From: Rhodocollybia butyracea
Taxonomy: Eukaryota > Basidiomycota > Agaricomycetes > Agaricales > Omphalotaceae
Reading direction: 5' to 3'
DNA length: 64,000 nucleotides
NCBI GenBank assembly: GCA_015501585.1
Contig: JADNRY010000073.1
Location: 62,001 to 126,000, forward strand
Below the pieces are notes generated by a model, which was given only the letters and a program-made list of their open reading frames with translations, was not told the origin of the DNA and ran no database searches. The position numbers were made by a program, and so were the translations under genes. This document shows positions 36,973 to 48,502 of the stretch, in pieces (the first letter of the stretch is position 1; each line of letters opens with the position of its first letter).

Positions 36973-38052
36973 ATGCTGTTCAAAAGTGTGAATAAATACA
37001 TAGTCATTTTCTCGCAAGTTGGATCATACAATTTCTCGCAAGTTTGGGTAAGTGTCAATTTCTCGCAAGTTGGATCATCCAATTTCTCGCAAGTTCGGCT
37101 AAGTGTCAATTTCTCGCAAGTTCTGACATCTGTCAATTTCTCGCAAGTTAATTTTCAGGGCCGGTCACTTATGTAACTTACCATATCTGGTAGAGCCAGG
37201 TCTCGACTCTGTCATGTGACTAGTGACATGACAATATGACCGTGACCTCGGGTGATCACCGATCGGCCGACGGCTATCCCGCTGGCAAGTGGTCAAGTCC
37301 CTCTGGTGCAACTGAGACTTGGGCAAGCATTCATTCAGTTGCCAAGTGACACAGCTTAAGGACATTTCGAGCTGGCAGTTTTTCTCTTTTTATCATCAGT
37401 TTGTACAAGCAAAACTTGAGCTTGACTTGAGCAAAACCCCTTACTGCCAATGTTCACTCCTTTTCTTACCATAGTATCTACTTGTACATGTAGCCATACA
37501 CCTCACATTTTAATCTCATGGGCCATCAAGGCCGGTTTTGGCTATCCATGCCAGCAAACTTGCGAAGACGATCAACTTGGAAGATGATTAGATTCAATGG
37601 TGGGCGCTTAGCCGTAGGCTGATAACTAGATTCTCACGTATATCTTATCCTCCAGATCAGATATGCCTGAAGATGAGATATGATATGATATGATACGATA
37701 TGAGCAGGATAGCCGAAATACCCGAGGTCACGGTCCTACTGTCATGTGTCGTTGCTCACTAGTCACATGACAGAGTTGAGACCTGGCTCTACCAGATATG
37801 GTAAGTTACATAACTAACCGGCCCTGAAAACTAACTTGCGAGAAATTGACCAATGTCAGAACTTGCGAGAAATAGACACTTAGCCGAACTTGCGAGAAAT
37901 AAAGTAAACTTGAATACAACTTGCGAGAAATTGGATGATTGAACTTGCGAGAAATTGACACTTATTTGAACTTGCGAGAAATTGTATGATACAACTTGCG
38001 AGAAAATGACAATGTAATTACTAATTCACACTTTTGAACAGCATAATCCCTT
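36965..38052. repeat. Target-site duplication AATCCCTT flanking the TIR element
   Basis: Identical octamers lie at 36965-36972 and 38045-38052, directly outside the inverted repeats. This shows insertion into intergenic DNA by a cut-and-paste transposase. Confidence 0.85.
36973..38044. mobile_element. Non-autonomous TIR DNA transposon, 1.07 kb, 8-bp target duplication
   Basis: Both ends read ATGCTGTTCAAAAGTGTGAA in inverted orientation. The element is flanked by the perfect 8-base duplication AATCCCTT (36965-36972 and 38045-38052). The inverted repeats extend inward about 270 bases per side. Each arm carries several copies of the subterminal motif TTTCTCGCAAGTT (rightward in the left arm, its complement in the right arm), which is plausibly the transposase binding site. 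No open frame of any length lies inside, so it needs a transposase in trans. An 8-base duplication fits hAT or the KDZ (Kyakuja-Dileera-Zisupton) group. I cannot decide between them without the transposase. Confidence 0.85.
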
Positions 38053-38699
38053 TATCTCCAAGATCTTATTCCAATTCAATTCGATTGAGCGATACTTCGA
38101 AAGTAGTCCAACTTCTTTATGTTCTGGATTTACTATCGCCGTTTTATAGTCTTAGTCTACCTTCATCGTCGCAAAACCGGATGGGCGTTGATTTCTCAAG
38201 CTATCTAGTTTTAGATGATTAGTGAGCTGCGCCAGAGCACTCGACCTACTATGTAACATGTTCAAAGCATCAAACATTCCCCACACGACTCTCAACGCAA
38301 ATTCATTGATCCCTTCAATAGGTTTAGCCGAAGAATAATCAGCGCAATTATTTGGTGCGTGCTACGCGATAGATAGCAAGGTGTGTGTGTGTGGGGGGGG
38401 GGGGGGGGGATTCGCGCTGCGTGCGCGACGCACAACTATACCTCTCCCTTTGCGTGTTTTCGCCTCTCACTGCCTGTTTCCATTTAAAGGATTCGAGGAC
38501 TAACCCCAGGTTGACTCATGCTTGGGATTTACTTTGCGCTTAATGAACACTGACATGGCTGTGAAGCTGGAGTTAGGATGGGGGAGACTGTTTTGTCGGA
38601 ATCATCACTGCTTATTGAAATGAATAGAACACCTGATGAAAATTAATTTACTGCAAGTTACTACTATAGGAATTCAGAACATTGATCGAAAGAATATGC
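38045..38699. other. Intergenic region with a GT/G tract
   Basis: Non-coding. A (GT)6 run at 38381-38392 passes directly into 17 consecutive G (38393-38409), followed by 'attcgcgctgcgtgcgcgacgc'-like GC-rich sequence. The tract could form a G-quadruplex and is also a common site of sequencing error. Confidence 0.7.
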
Positions 38700-39702
38700 T
38701 CAAGGACTTGGAGATTTTGATTTATAGCACCCAAGACTATGCTGTTTGATGTAGTCAATCATACTACTCCATTCTAGCCCTTCAAGTGCAGTGAAAGCTA
38801 GAACTAGACAAAATATATAAGTGAAAACCTGTTCCATTAAACATTTGAATCAGTTCAAATCACTCAAAATAGAAGACTCAACGTACCATGTATGTCTTGT
38901 GGTCATAATATGATCCATTGTCATGCATAATACGATAGCCAAGGAATGTGTGGACGGCTATGAGAGGAACTGGAGCATTAGAGATTATTCCGCCTCCCCA
39001 AAGTATCAGCAAGGATACAGGTATGAGGAAGAACGTAACAATCTGTCTGCATGCCGTACTGCCCACAACAAGGGGCAAAGTCTTTCGACCAATTGCTGCA
39101 TCACCCTCCATATCCCACAGATCTTGTAGGGGCATCAGTAAGCCTGTCCATACCGATACAGTGAGAACGAGATTCTCTGCGTGGGGCGTCAAAGGCACGA
39201 TGGCCTTCCAGGATCCACCCAGGAGGGCCCATGTGCCGGTGGTCATTGCAACGCAATTTTTGACAAACCAGTGTTTTCCAAAGGGTGTTACGCAGAGCAA
39301 TGCGGTTGTAAGAACCCAACATATTACTTCAGGTAGAAGAGTGGGCTCATATATTACTGCAGTAGATATGAACGCGATCAGCACAAGTGCCCATCGCATT
39401 TTCGCCCCGATAACTGTAACTTTTTGGGAAGGGATAGGACGGTCTGGTTTGTTAATACGATCCTCCTCAACGCCTGTGATCTGGTTAGAGAGAGTAAACC
39501 AGTAGACAAAGAGTGTGAGCCACAGGATGAGGAAAAGGTATTTTTGAAAAATTCTCGATGAGTGGGGGAGAGTCCTCATCGCGCCTATGGAGAATATGGA
39601 GCCCGGGATGAGAGTAGTAGACCAGTCTCTCCAAGAAAACCCAAGAAAGATGTGGAACTCGTAAATGAGAGCATCAAAGGGCGTTTTAATCAGCAGTGAC
39701 AT
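38700..39702 (-). CDS. UbiA-family prenyltransferase or membrane terpene cyclase
   Basis: Two exons (39702-38887 and 38828-38700) join in frame through a GTACGT...CAG intron to 314 residues. It is a polytopic membrane protein with the two Asp-rich metal motifs of the UbiA superfamily: NQITGVEEDRINKPDRP (about residues 72-88) and DLWDMEGDAAIGRKTLP in the second half. UbiA enzymes transfer or cyclise prenyl diphosphates within the membrane. Fungal short forms include UbiA-type sesquiterpene cyclases such as that of fumagillin biosynthesis. The substrate cannot be read here. Reading past the intron gives a shorter product ending MVR, but the spliced tail VFTYIFCLVLAF fits the family better. Confidence 0.77.
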
Positions 39703-41190
39703 CTATGTCTGAAGAGCTGGTGCGGTCTGCAGAGTTGCGGAATAGGATGGCTTAAATAATAGAGATCGAGGAACGAAGTCAGAATTCCAGCTGTAGAGGT
39801 GAAGATTGCTCCGCACAAAGAGGGCATTACAAAGGGTCCCGAGTCGTCTGGGATGACCGGATATTAACCACAACAATATGCTCGGAAAACAATTTTACCG
39901 ATTTTGTCATGAAACCAAAAGAGGCTAAACAGCTCTTTCCAAAATTTAAAGTTGTTGAAACATTTGAGGCGAATTTCACATGTTTATCACATATTTATCA
40001 ACAAATTTGCAACAAAGAGATATGCATATAACATAAAGGGATTTTTAACCTTTTCAATTTTACTTCACTGCACACCGAGGGCTTGCCAAGGGCCCAAGTG
40101 CCTGTGCCAAGTACTTGTGAGCCGTAGAGTTTGTATATATATCGATGATGTCAGATCTGGTAGTCTTGTACTACAAGGTAATTTGGTGGACGATTGGTGA
40201 TCAACTTAATCATGCAAGCCATCGAGCGAAAGCTCTTACAACTGAAGCAACGAGTCGCGCAAGAACCGTGAGAGAGAATAGATATGAAAGAGGGTCTCTT
40301 ATTTATCTTGTCTGTAGATTCCGGTGGCCGCTAAGCTGCTGGCACACTGAGCTTGTTTGATATCATTGGGTAGGCATGCCTCCCACTTTAGTTTTGCATA
40401 TTTCATAGCAGATTGCTTGAAGATCGCTGTAAATTTGTAAAACAAAAAGCTAACATTGTTGGTGAGAAATTGAGAGTATTGATTGAAGCTTCAAGCTGGG
40501 GGAGTGAATTAGATTTCGCAGTCATAGCTGTGAGCTTTACAGCTTCTTACGTATGGTATTTGCAATCTGAAGAACTTATCGTAATACTCAGACCGCTCAG
40601 AGGTGTTGACAGTATGAATTTTGACCGGTGTACTTATATTCCGTATTTTTGACTTGTCGGAAAGCTGATTTTGCGCTTACAGGCGGCCCGGTATTATGAT
40701 CAGATGAAAAACGCGCGCGCGCTTTTGGCTTTTCTCAAATTGCCGATATTTTTTATCTTGAGTCATATGTTTGTGATTATATTTTATACCGTTTTCACCT
40801 CTGTTGAATGCCCTACTAGCATATTATGGGCGCTACTAAAAGCAACAAAAAGGTGCACTATGAGGGTATGGAGGTCCGGGCGCATGCTGTTATTAGTCAG
40901 GGCCGCCCATCGGCTCTGATTTGATTCAATCATGATCAATTGCGATTTTTGCCACAATTAGAATTGAACAGCCTGTTGTACTTATTTTTAGGATAAAAAC
41001 ACTGATGTGCTACAGCTAGCATTCATTTTCACATAGCCTCAGTGCTATATATCCTTTTCATTTATTCTAGCTTTGTTTCCCGCATTTAATTTCTCCTCTT
41101 TCTCTGCAAGACAGGTAAGTGTCCCCCAGATTGTAATTGGTTAAACATTTTCATCATACTAATGGTGACTGTGGGTTTACATAGGAAACA
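39703..41190. other. Intergenic region upstream of the NLR-like gene
   Basis: About 1.5 kb of AT-rich sequence with only short open frames on either strand. I recognise no gene, RNA or repeat here. Confidence 0.5.
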
Positions 41191-41316
41191 TATGTTTACA
41201 AGTTCCAGGAATTTCACAATTAAGAACTCAACTTTCCAGGTTGTAGATCCTGGCGCCCAAAGTCTCAAGGAAGTTCTGGAAAACCCTATTCCCCCAGGTA
41301 CTCTGTTTCATCTGAG

Positions 41317-43479
41317 TTGGATGCTTCTGGTATCAATAGATTGGCAGGATATACCCCGGGAATGACTCAATTTTGCTCAACCACACCCTTTTTTACTGGG
41401 AGGCAAGACATATTGCATGATTTGGAAAGTTATTTCAACTTTGCTAATATTCAACAAATGAATATATACCTCCTCTTTGGGCTAGCTGGAGTGGGTAAAA
41501 CACAATGTGCTTTAGCGTTTATTCGAAAATTCAAGCGAAGGTACTCACATCTGTGTTCAAACTGTATAACATTGCGCTCACTAAGACATAGATTTACCAA
41601 ATGTTATTTTATATCGGCTCATTCTGAAGAATCCATTAAAGCAAGCTATTATGATATTGCTATTACCAACGGAATATACAAGCCTGAGAACTGGAAAGCA
41701 GGGCTTAAATGGCTTGCAGATAGCGAGGAACAGTGGCTCATCCTTTTTGATAATGCGGATGATCTCCAGATGAACCTTGGCCAGTTCCTGCCACGAGCTA
41801 ACCATGGGAACATTCTCATTACATCTAGAAATCAACATCTCCAACCGCTAGCTCTTGAGACCAAGGAGCTAGCAGATATGACTGTTGTTGATGGTATTCA
41901 ATTGCTGCTAAAACATGCCATAAAGGGACGCCAGCCTACTGCTACGGAGAAGGCAGTTGCATCATCTATTGCAGCTAGGTTGCACTATTTTGCTTTGGCT
42001 CTTGTACATGCTGGATCTTATATATCCAGACACAACTGCCTCAATAACTACCTAACCAAGTTAGACAAACATCAGGCAGTCCTTCTGAGCCAAAATCTAC
42101 CACAAAGTCTTGATGGTAATCTCTCAGTATATGCAACCTGGGATCTGAGCTGGCAGAAGCTCAATAATGAAAGTAAAATATTTCTTAAAATATGCTCATG
42201 CTTCCACTATGAGGGAATACCACGTACCTTGTTTGAGAAAGCATTGACAAACATTGAATGCTGGAATGGACCAGCATTAGCAGCACATCCTCTTTTAGCA
42301 GCCCTAAGTTTACAAATGATGAAATGGGATGAAATGCAAATGGATCTAATAATTGAGAATCTCATCTCTTACTCTCTTCTGGATACTCATAAAGAGAATT
42401 CATACTCATTACATCCCCTAGTTCATCAGCCTGTGCTAATGGATATGCGAGCGAGGTTGGGAGAAGAACATCGAAGAACCCTTGATGTGATTTTCAAAAT
42501 GGGGAGAGTATATGGTGCAATGGGAAGGTATAATGAAGCTCTGCTACTAGAAGAGCCTCTGTTAAGAGTCTCCAAGAGGATTTTGGGTGAAGAACATCCT
42601 GATACCCTTCAACGAATCAAAAGCGTGACATCTAGATACTCACAGCTGGGATGCTATCAGGAAGCAGTGCGGCTTGAAGAGCCTTTGATTGAAGTCTCGA
42701 AGAAAGTATTGGGAGAAGTACATCCTGATACTCTCTCTAGTATACAAGGCTTGGCATATAACTATTCAAGACTCGGAAGGTACTCTGAAGCACTGGAGCT
42801 GGAAGAGCCCCTGTTAAAGGTCTCACAAGAAGTTCTGGGTGAAGAGCATCCGGATACTCTTGCAAGTATACAACACTTGGCAATGAGATATTCACAGCTG
42901 AGAAGGTACACTGAAGCGCTGCAACTTGAAGAACCACTATGTCAAACCTCCAAGAGAGTACTGGGAGAAGAGCATCCAGATACTCTTTCCAAGATAGGGA
43001 ATTTGGCAGTCCGGTATTCACAGTTGGGAAGATATATCGAAGCACTGCAACTTGAAGAGCCACTTCTGGAAATGTCAAAGAAAGTTCTTGGAGAAAAGCA
43101 TCCGGACACTCTTTCCCAAATTCAGAATTTGACAATCAGATATTCACAGGTTGGAAGATTCACTGAATCTTTGCAGTTGGATCAATGTGTTGTAGAAGCC
43201 TCAAAGAAAGTGCTGGGTGAAGAACATCCAAAGACTCTTACAAGAATACAGAATTTGGCATGCAGCTATTCAGTGCTTGGAAGGTACAGTGAAGCGCTCC
43301 ACCTTGAGGAACCCTTATTAGAAATGTCAAAAAAAGTCCTAGGAAAGAAGCATCACAGTTCTCTCTTCAGAACACAGAACTTGATATCTACTTATTTAAA
43401 GGTGGGGAAGTACAATGAAGCACTGCAGCATGGAGAGCCCTTATTGGAGATTTCAAAGAGAGTTCTAGGAGAATGTTAA
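41317..43479 (+). CDS. NLR-like NB-ARC/TPR protein, 5' part, interrupted by an LTR element
   Basis: A STAND-type ATPase with TPR repeats, the architecture of fungal NLR-like proteins implicated in self/non-self recognition. P-loop GLAGVGKTQ (about residues 55-63), Walker B WLILFDNADD and NILITSRN follow the NB-ARC order. From about residue 385, at least eight TPR/kinesin-light-chain-type repeats of 42 residues follow, each built around LEEPLL, VLGEEHPDTL and RYSQLGRY, and some are nearly identical. An upstream exon beginning at about 41191 (MFTSSRNFTIKNSTFQ) resembles the usual N-terminus of this family, but I could not join it cleanly, and the first in-frame ATG is at 41362. The frame ends at 43479, six bases inside an inserted LTR. 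The rest of the gene lies at 45790-46364. Confidence 0.85.
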   Translation: MDASGINRLAGYTPGMTQFCSTTPFFTGRQDILHDLESYFNFANIQQMNIYLLFGLAGVGKTQCALAFIRKFKRRYSHLCSNCITLRSLRHRFTKCYFISAHSEESIKASYYDIAITNGIYKPENWKAGLKWLADSEEQWLILFDNADDLQMNLGQFLPRANHGNILITSRNQHLQPLALETKELADMTVVDGIQLLLKHAIKGRQPTATEKAVASSIAARLHYFALALVHAGSYISRHNCLNNYLTKLDKHQAVLLSQNLPQSLDGNLSVYATWDLSWQKLNNESKIFLKICSCFHYEGIPRTLFEKALTNIECWNGPALAAHPLLAALSLQMMKWDEMQMDLIIENLISYSLLDTHKENSYSLHPLVHQPVLMDMRARLGEEHRRTLDVIFKMGRVYGAMGRYNEALLLEEPLLRVSKRILGEEHPDTLQRIKSVTSRYSQLGCYQEAVRLEEPLIEVSKKVLGEVHPDTLSSIQGLAYNYSRLGRYSEALELEEPLLKVSQEVLGEEHPDTLASIQHLAMRYSQLRRYTEALQLEEPLCQTSKRVLGEEHPDTLSKIGNLAVRYSQLGRYIEALQLEEPLLEMSKKVLGEKHPDTLSQIQNLTIRYSQVGRFTESLQLDQCVVEASKKVLGEEHPKTLTRIQNLACSYSVLGRYSEALHLEEPLLEMSKKVLGKKHHSSLFRTQNLISTYLKVGKYNEALQHGEPLLEISKRVLGEC

Positions 43480-43648
43480 ACCTAGAGGAAGTGACCTAGT
43501 CGAGCCCGAGATATCCGGGCCGGTTATTATTAGATAACGGTGTATCTTAACCTTATCCCGCTATCTCCCATCACTCGATACTGCAATATACAGTATCTAC
43601 GAGCCTTATACTAGTCCACAGGACCATCAAACCTTTACAGGTTTAACA
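43474..43648. repeat. 5' LTR of the short element
   Basis: 175 bases, starting TGTTAAACC and ending TTTAACA. It differs from the 3' copy at three positions I can see (two G/A substitutions and one C in a short run), so the insertion is fairly recent. Confidence 0.88.
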
Positions 43649-45615
43649 GGTTATGGGCCCCGGGAGCCTTAGTTATCCACTGCTTTGCTACACACCCAGG
43701 GAAAACCCAGGGAACCCCTATCTCCGACTTCTTTGAAATCTTGGGATATCGCTGCACTGTTCAAAAGCAATTTATTTTCGCTTTCTAACGCTCCTATAAC
43801 CACACCAATACATCTATTGGATGCATGGATATCATCCCCCCTCAATCTTTCCTCCTCACTTGGAGAAAGCCTTATCCAAATTCCTCCAACTTATCTCAGA
43901 TTCTGGAATATCGCTATCTTATGCAGAAGCGATTCATTCTCGCTTTCTAATGCTCCAGTCTCGCTCCAATCAGTCCAGAAATATCTGAAATATCACCTGG
44001 TCTCGAAAACCCTATTCAAAACCCTAACTATAACCTTACAGCTCTGATGGAGACACTCCTACGTCTAACACAGACAGTATCGTTCCCTCAGATGCTGACA
44101 ATGTCTGGAGCAACCAATTACTTGTTATCACGCTAAAATGATCACTCAAAATGATCACTGACCATCCAGAGAAAGGGGGAACTTGATTCATACTCAATTC
44201 TCCTGATGATCTCTAGCCTAAATATTTGCCAGAACAGCTCTTTATAATCACATCTGCTAGTCATCAGTACCAGAAGTCTCTATCCCAGACTTCTTCCTCT
44301 CCACACTCCATCCAAACCCTAACTTAACAAACCCTAATTGGTGGAGACTCTGACTACCGAGTACTAACACTACTCCACCCAAAACCCTAACTTTGCAAAC
44401 CCTATTTGGTCCACCGAGTGCGCAATGTCTAACGTGCACTCCAGCATCCGAAGAGCACACATGTGACTCAACTAAACCTAACTACACATGGGACGACTCA
44501 ATCAAACCTGACTTCTGCCCCTCTCAGATGTCCTTCTCCTCCTCTGGCATCCATCAGGTCTCAAAATATCATGTTTCTCCCCCAAAAAACACCACCTCTC
44601 TTTATCATTGCTTCTTCATAATTAAGGAACCTCTTTCTCTTGTTCCCGCCAATTCCTTGAAGGTTCTCTGATTGAGCTTCCTGGACAAGGCCATATCTCC
44701 ATATCTTCCATACATACTAGACATTGGTCAAGGGGGGGAGACCTGCACAGTGACCAATGTCCAACCTAGCTGAAGTTGCACAACTGACAGTCGCATGTTA
44801 CAATGTCTCACTCCTTCTAAACAACCTAACCAAAGTCAAACACTGAAGGTTGCATGCTATGACATCTCATTCCTTCATGAACATTGTCTTCGGATGACTC
44901 CAACCTAACTACTGAAGGTCGCACGCTATGACGTCCCATTCCTTCTAAACATTATATTCTCCATACTGGAGTTGAAGAGTTGGGCATAATCCACCTTCGA
45001 GTGTACAATCGAAGGATCAAGTGTAACCCACCTTCAAGCATTACCTTCCATTGGGCATAATCCGCCTTCAAGTGCACAATCAAAGAGTCGAGCGTAACCC
45101 ACCTTTGGGCATAATCCGCCTTTGAGTGTACATTGAAGAGTTGAGTGTAACCCACCTTGGAACATAATTTGCCATTGAGCATAATCCGCCACTGAGCGAT
45201 AACTATAACCTGCCATTGAGCATCACCTATCCCTGCATTTTAGCTGGAATTGAACAACTGCTAAGTGATCACAATCTATCTTTACACTTGCATCACTGAC
45301 TTAACACTAAGCAAATCATTATCCCTCCGTTTTTTCACTTTGGGGTATCCAACTTGGTTATGCAAAGGATGTAATAACTCTGGGACATTGGTGCGCTGAG
45401 GTCACACTCAGTAGCGTGGGTTTTTGGTGATTTGGGTACTGAGGAGTACCTCTTTCACTGTCCCAAGTTTTGCAAGAGCCTGAGGGCCACAGTGCGGTTA
45501 TGCCTGTAATGAAAACTTGGGTTTTCCCTAATGTCTTTCCTTGGCGCGAGTTCAGCACATTCCATTATATTTTTTACTTATAATTGACTCGTACTCGACG
45601 GCGGTCAAGGGGGGG

Positions 45616-45789
45616 TGTTAAACCTAGAGGAAGTGACCTAGTCGAGCCCGAGATATCCGGGCCGGTTATTATTAGATAACAGTGTATCTTAACCTTATCC
45701 GCTATCTCCCATCACTCGATACTGCAATATACAGTATCTACAAGCCTTATACTAGTCCACAGGACCATCAAACCTTTACAGGTTTAACA
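45616..45789. repeat. 3' LTR of the short element
   Basis: 174 bases and nearly identical to 43474-43648. It is preceded by a G-rich polypurine tract and followed by the GAGAA target duplication. Confidence 0.88.
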
Positions 45790-46364
45790 GAGAAGAGCAT
45801 CCAGATACACTCTCCAGAATGAAGACTGTAGCAGTCATATATTCACAACTGGGTAGAGTTAATGAAGCTCTGCAGCTACAGGAACTGCTAGTGGAGCTGT
45901 CAAAGAAATTTCTGGGAGAGGATCAACCAAGTACTCTTTCCAGGGAACAGAGCCTAATCTCCAAGTTTTTGAAAATGGGAAGGTACAAAGAGGCGGTCCA
46001 ACTTGGGGAACCGCTGGTGAGCTTCTCAAAGAAAGTTCTGGGAAAAGAGCATCCAGATACTCTTGCTAGGATACAAAGCTTGATATTTACATACCTAAAG
46101 CTGGAAAGATACATTGAAGCACTGGACCTTGGAGAGCCTCTGTTGGAAGTTTCACAGAGGATTCTAGGAGAAGAGCATCCTGATACACTCTCCAGAATGA
46201 AAACTGTTGCAGCCGCATATTCACAGCTGGGAAGGTACAACGAAGCATTGCAGCTTCAAGAGCCGCTGGTGGAACTATCAAAGAAATCTCTTGGAGATGA
46301 GCATCCTAAAACATTATCTAGAATAGATGATATGAAATACACTCGCTCTCAACTCGGAAAATAG
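45790..46364 (+). pseudogene. NLR-like NB-ARC/TPR protein, 3' part cut off by the LTR insertion
   Basis: Ignoring the retroelement and one GAGAA copy, the frame of the upstream NLR continues without a break: VLGE is followed directly by EHPDTLSRMKTVAV. About five more TPR repeats follow (QLGRYNEALQLQEPLVELSK and similar), ending at SQLGK and a stop at 46362-46364. The insertion therefore removed the last four to five TPR units from the translated protein. Unless the element is spliced out, the product is truncated within the sensor region. Confidence 0.85.
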
Positions 46365-48480
46365 GCAAGGGCTATGTCACGGTCGACCTGGAAATTTGCT
46401 GTAATCATCAGAGGGCTCCAATATTACGTCGAAACCCAGGTAAATGTAGCATGTCACATAAGTTGATGTATCTGTAAACAGCTAAGCATGTAGTCGGTAT
46501 AGTATCCTGTAGCAATGGCGGTACATACTAGTATAACATGAAATTTGGCAATTGATTCATAGTACAAGCAAACAAATAACTAAACGGGAAAGCTATCATT
46601 GAAGACATTGTTTTGGGAACGTAACTCACTACCGACTTAATAACGGGTCCAGTTTGAGAGGGGTGAAATGATGGTCATTGAGTGGGCGGCGGTTGCTCAG
46701 TGGAAGCGCCATAGCCCAGTAAAAATACCAGTGAGAAAGAAGAGTGAGCGAAATCACGTTGGGTGAATCGGAATGGGGTGGTAGCGATAATAAGACCTGA
46801 AAAGGTAGTCTAGAGGAAGGAGAATGTAAGTCCCGGGAATGGAGCGATGGCATAGTGCGGGAGTGAGGCAACGAACCATTGTCAAATATAGACACAATGG
46901 GAAAGAAAATGAGATCAAGTATCCGAGGGCAAACAGGAAAGACAGCTGACAATAGGCATTCATCCAACATCGCACTTTTGACACAGTAACAAATACTTCA
47001 AACTTGTCCTCGAATCTCAAGGTGAATAGCAAAGCTACCATCACTAAATCTCGAGAGTTATCATATTTGATTATGATCTGGAGAACTCACCGGCGGTACA
47101 GCCGTAACCAAGGTAATGTCCTGATAATGCTGCTAAGCATCCGAAAATTGATTATAATGCATTAAACGCTTAGCCCAAATTGGAAAATGATTATTGTCAT
47201 ATTATCAAAAGATGATAACTACGTCCCTCATTTGCCATACATGCACCACCCTTCTGTCTGCATTGTAGTGGGTAAAAATACTTATACTACATTGTAATGG
47301 GAGAAAATATTTATATGTGATTGAAACAAATTATCAGGTTAGAGCCAAGTAGCTTTTTCTGGTAGCTTTCATTGCATTAACTGGTATTGAACCATGCATG
47401 AATTAGAGTAGTAATAATGCATTTTATTCCAAACAATACATATAAGCTATTACATGAGACTACTAAGTATGTATGGGAACATAACAAAGGGGCTAAAGGA
47501 AGGAAGGGGAAGGAATAACCGTATGACACCACGGGCCGCCATGTTTTTTCCATTTCTGGAAAATGTCTGAGAAAGGCTAAGGGAAATTTTACCTTTTGCG
47601 ACAATTTTCGGGGCTGAAAAAAAATAATTAATACGGCTGAGAAAGGTTACTGGAAAATAAACATTTCGCGGTAAGTTTCCCGTTTGAGATTATCTCAGTA
47701 ATAAACTGCATTTCCCGCTGGGGAAAAATCTCCTTTCACGGTAAGAATGTGACCCTGGAAATCATGAGAGAATAGTTTCCTTTGCCGAAAACTTTCCCTT
47801 TGAGGTAATATGTATTATTTCGGCCGTGAAAAAACTTGTAATATATACCCTTTCACGCCTGAAATTGATCAACTTTCTCGCCTGTAAAAGAAATCGGGCG
47901 ATGATCGCCCAATGAGTGGCCAATGAGTGGCCAATGAGTGGCCGATGAGTGGCCAATGAGTGGCCGATGAGTGGGTGCTCAGTGGGCGCCGAGGGGGTTC
48001 GGGAGATGTTTGGGTTCGCAGTGGGCCGTTCCATGGGGAGCGGGTGATGCTGAGGGAGATGTTTGGACCTCTTGGTGTAATTTCCTTTTAATGATTTCTT
48101 GTTTCCATCTGCGCATTTCATTCTTCACTTGCTCTCAGTATGACAATCTTCAATACTTATCTAGACTAAGGTCCGCTGAAGTTGCCTGGAACTCGCGTAG
48201 ACTGCTTTGGAGTCAGGACTGTGATGAACTGTGTTAGAACTTTACATTTGATTTCAGGTGAACTCTCTTCTATTATTGCAAGATTGCCGATACATATTCC
48301 TATATGACAACTATCTGCTCATGAAATGGGGTGGAGAGGATGCACCGCACTGCGAGAAGATTCAGAAAATGTGTGTCGCCTTCTATCCAGGCTGCATATG
48401 TCTGATACAGTCTTGAATCCTTGTGCCGTCCGGGCACAAGAGTAGTCTCTAACCAAGCACAGCACCAAATTAAATGTTTC
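46365..48480. other. Non-coding accessory DNA
   Basis: Short open frames only. From about 47500 to 47860 the sequence is built of loosely repeated 'ggtaa-tttccc' and 'gaaaa-tttcc' phrases, perhaps a worn transposon end. An 11-bp minisatellite lies at 47910-47975. I recognise no gene. Confidence 0.45.
47910..47975. repeat. 11-bp minisatellite, 6 units
   Basis: Six tandem copies of CAATGAGTGGC, with CG for CA in units 4 and 6 and a changed last base in the final unit. Non-coding. Confidence 0.85.
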
Positions 48481-48502
48481 TGCAGTCCTATTTCTGCCCC
48501 AG

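Larger units (their letters stand above)
43474..45789. mobile_element. Short non-autonomous LTR retrotransposon (TRIM/LARD-like) inside the NLR gene
   Basis: Terminal direct repeats (43474-43648 and 45616-45789) begin TGTTAAACC and end GGTTTAACA. A 5-base duplication, GAGAA, flanks the element (43469-43473 and 45790-45794). A purine tract (AAGGGGGGG) directly precedes the 3' LTR, as expected of a polypurine tract. The 2-kb interior has no gag, protease, reverse transcriptase or integrase. It does hold degenerate repeats, for instance 'cataatccgcc' phrases at 44980-45200 and 'gcatgctatgac' phrases at 44790-44930. It must have moved using enzymes from another element. Confidence 0.9.

Noticed and set aside
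44030..44410. Repeated 'aaaccctaact' phrases that resemble telomere repeats
   Set aside because: The copies are scattered, separated by unrelated sequence and not in tandem. They belong to the interior of the short LTR element.
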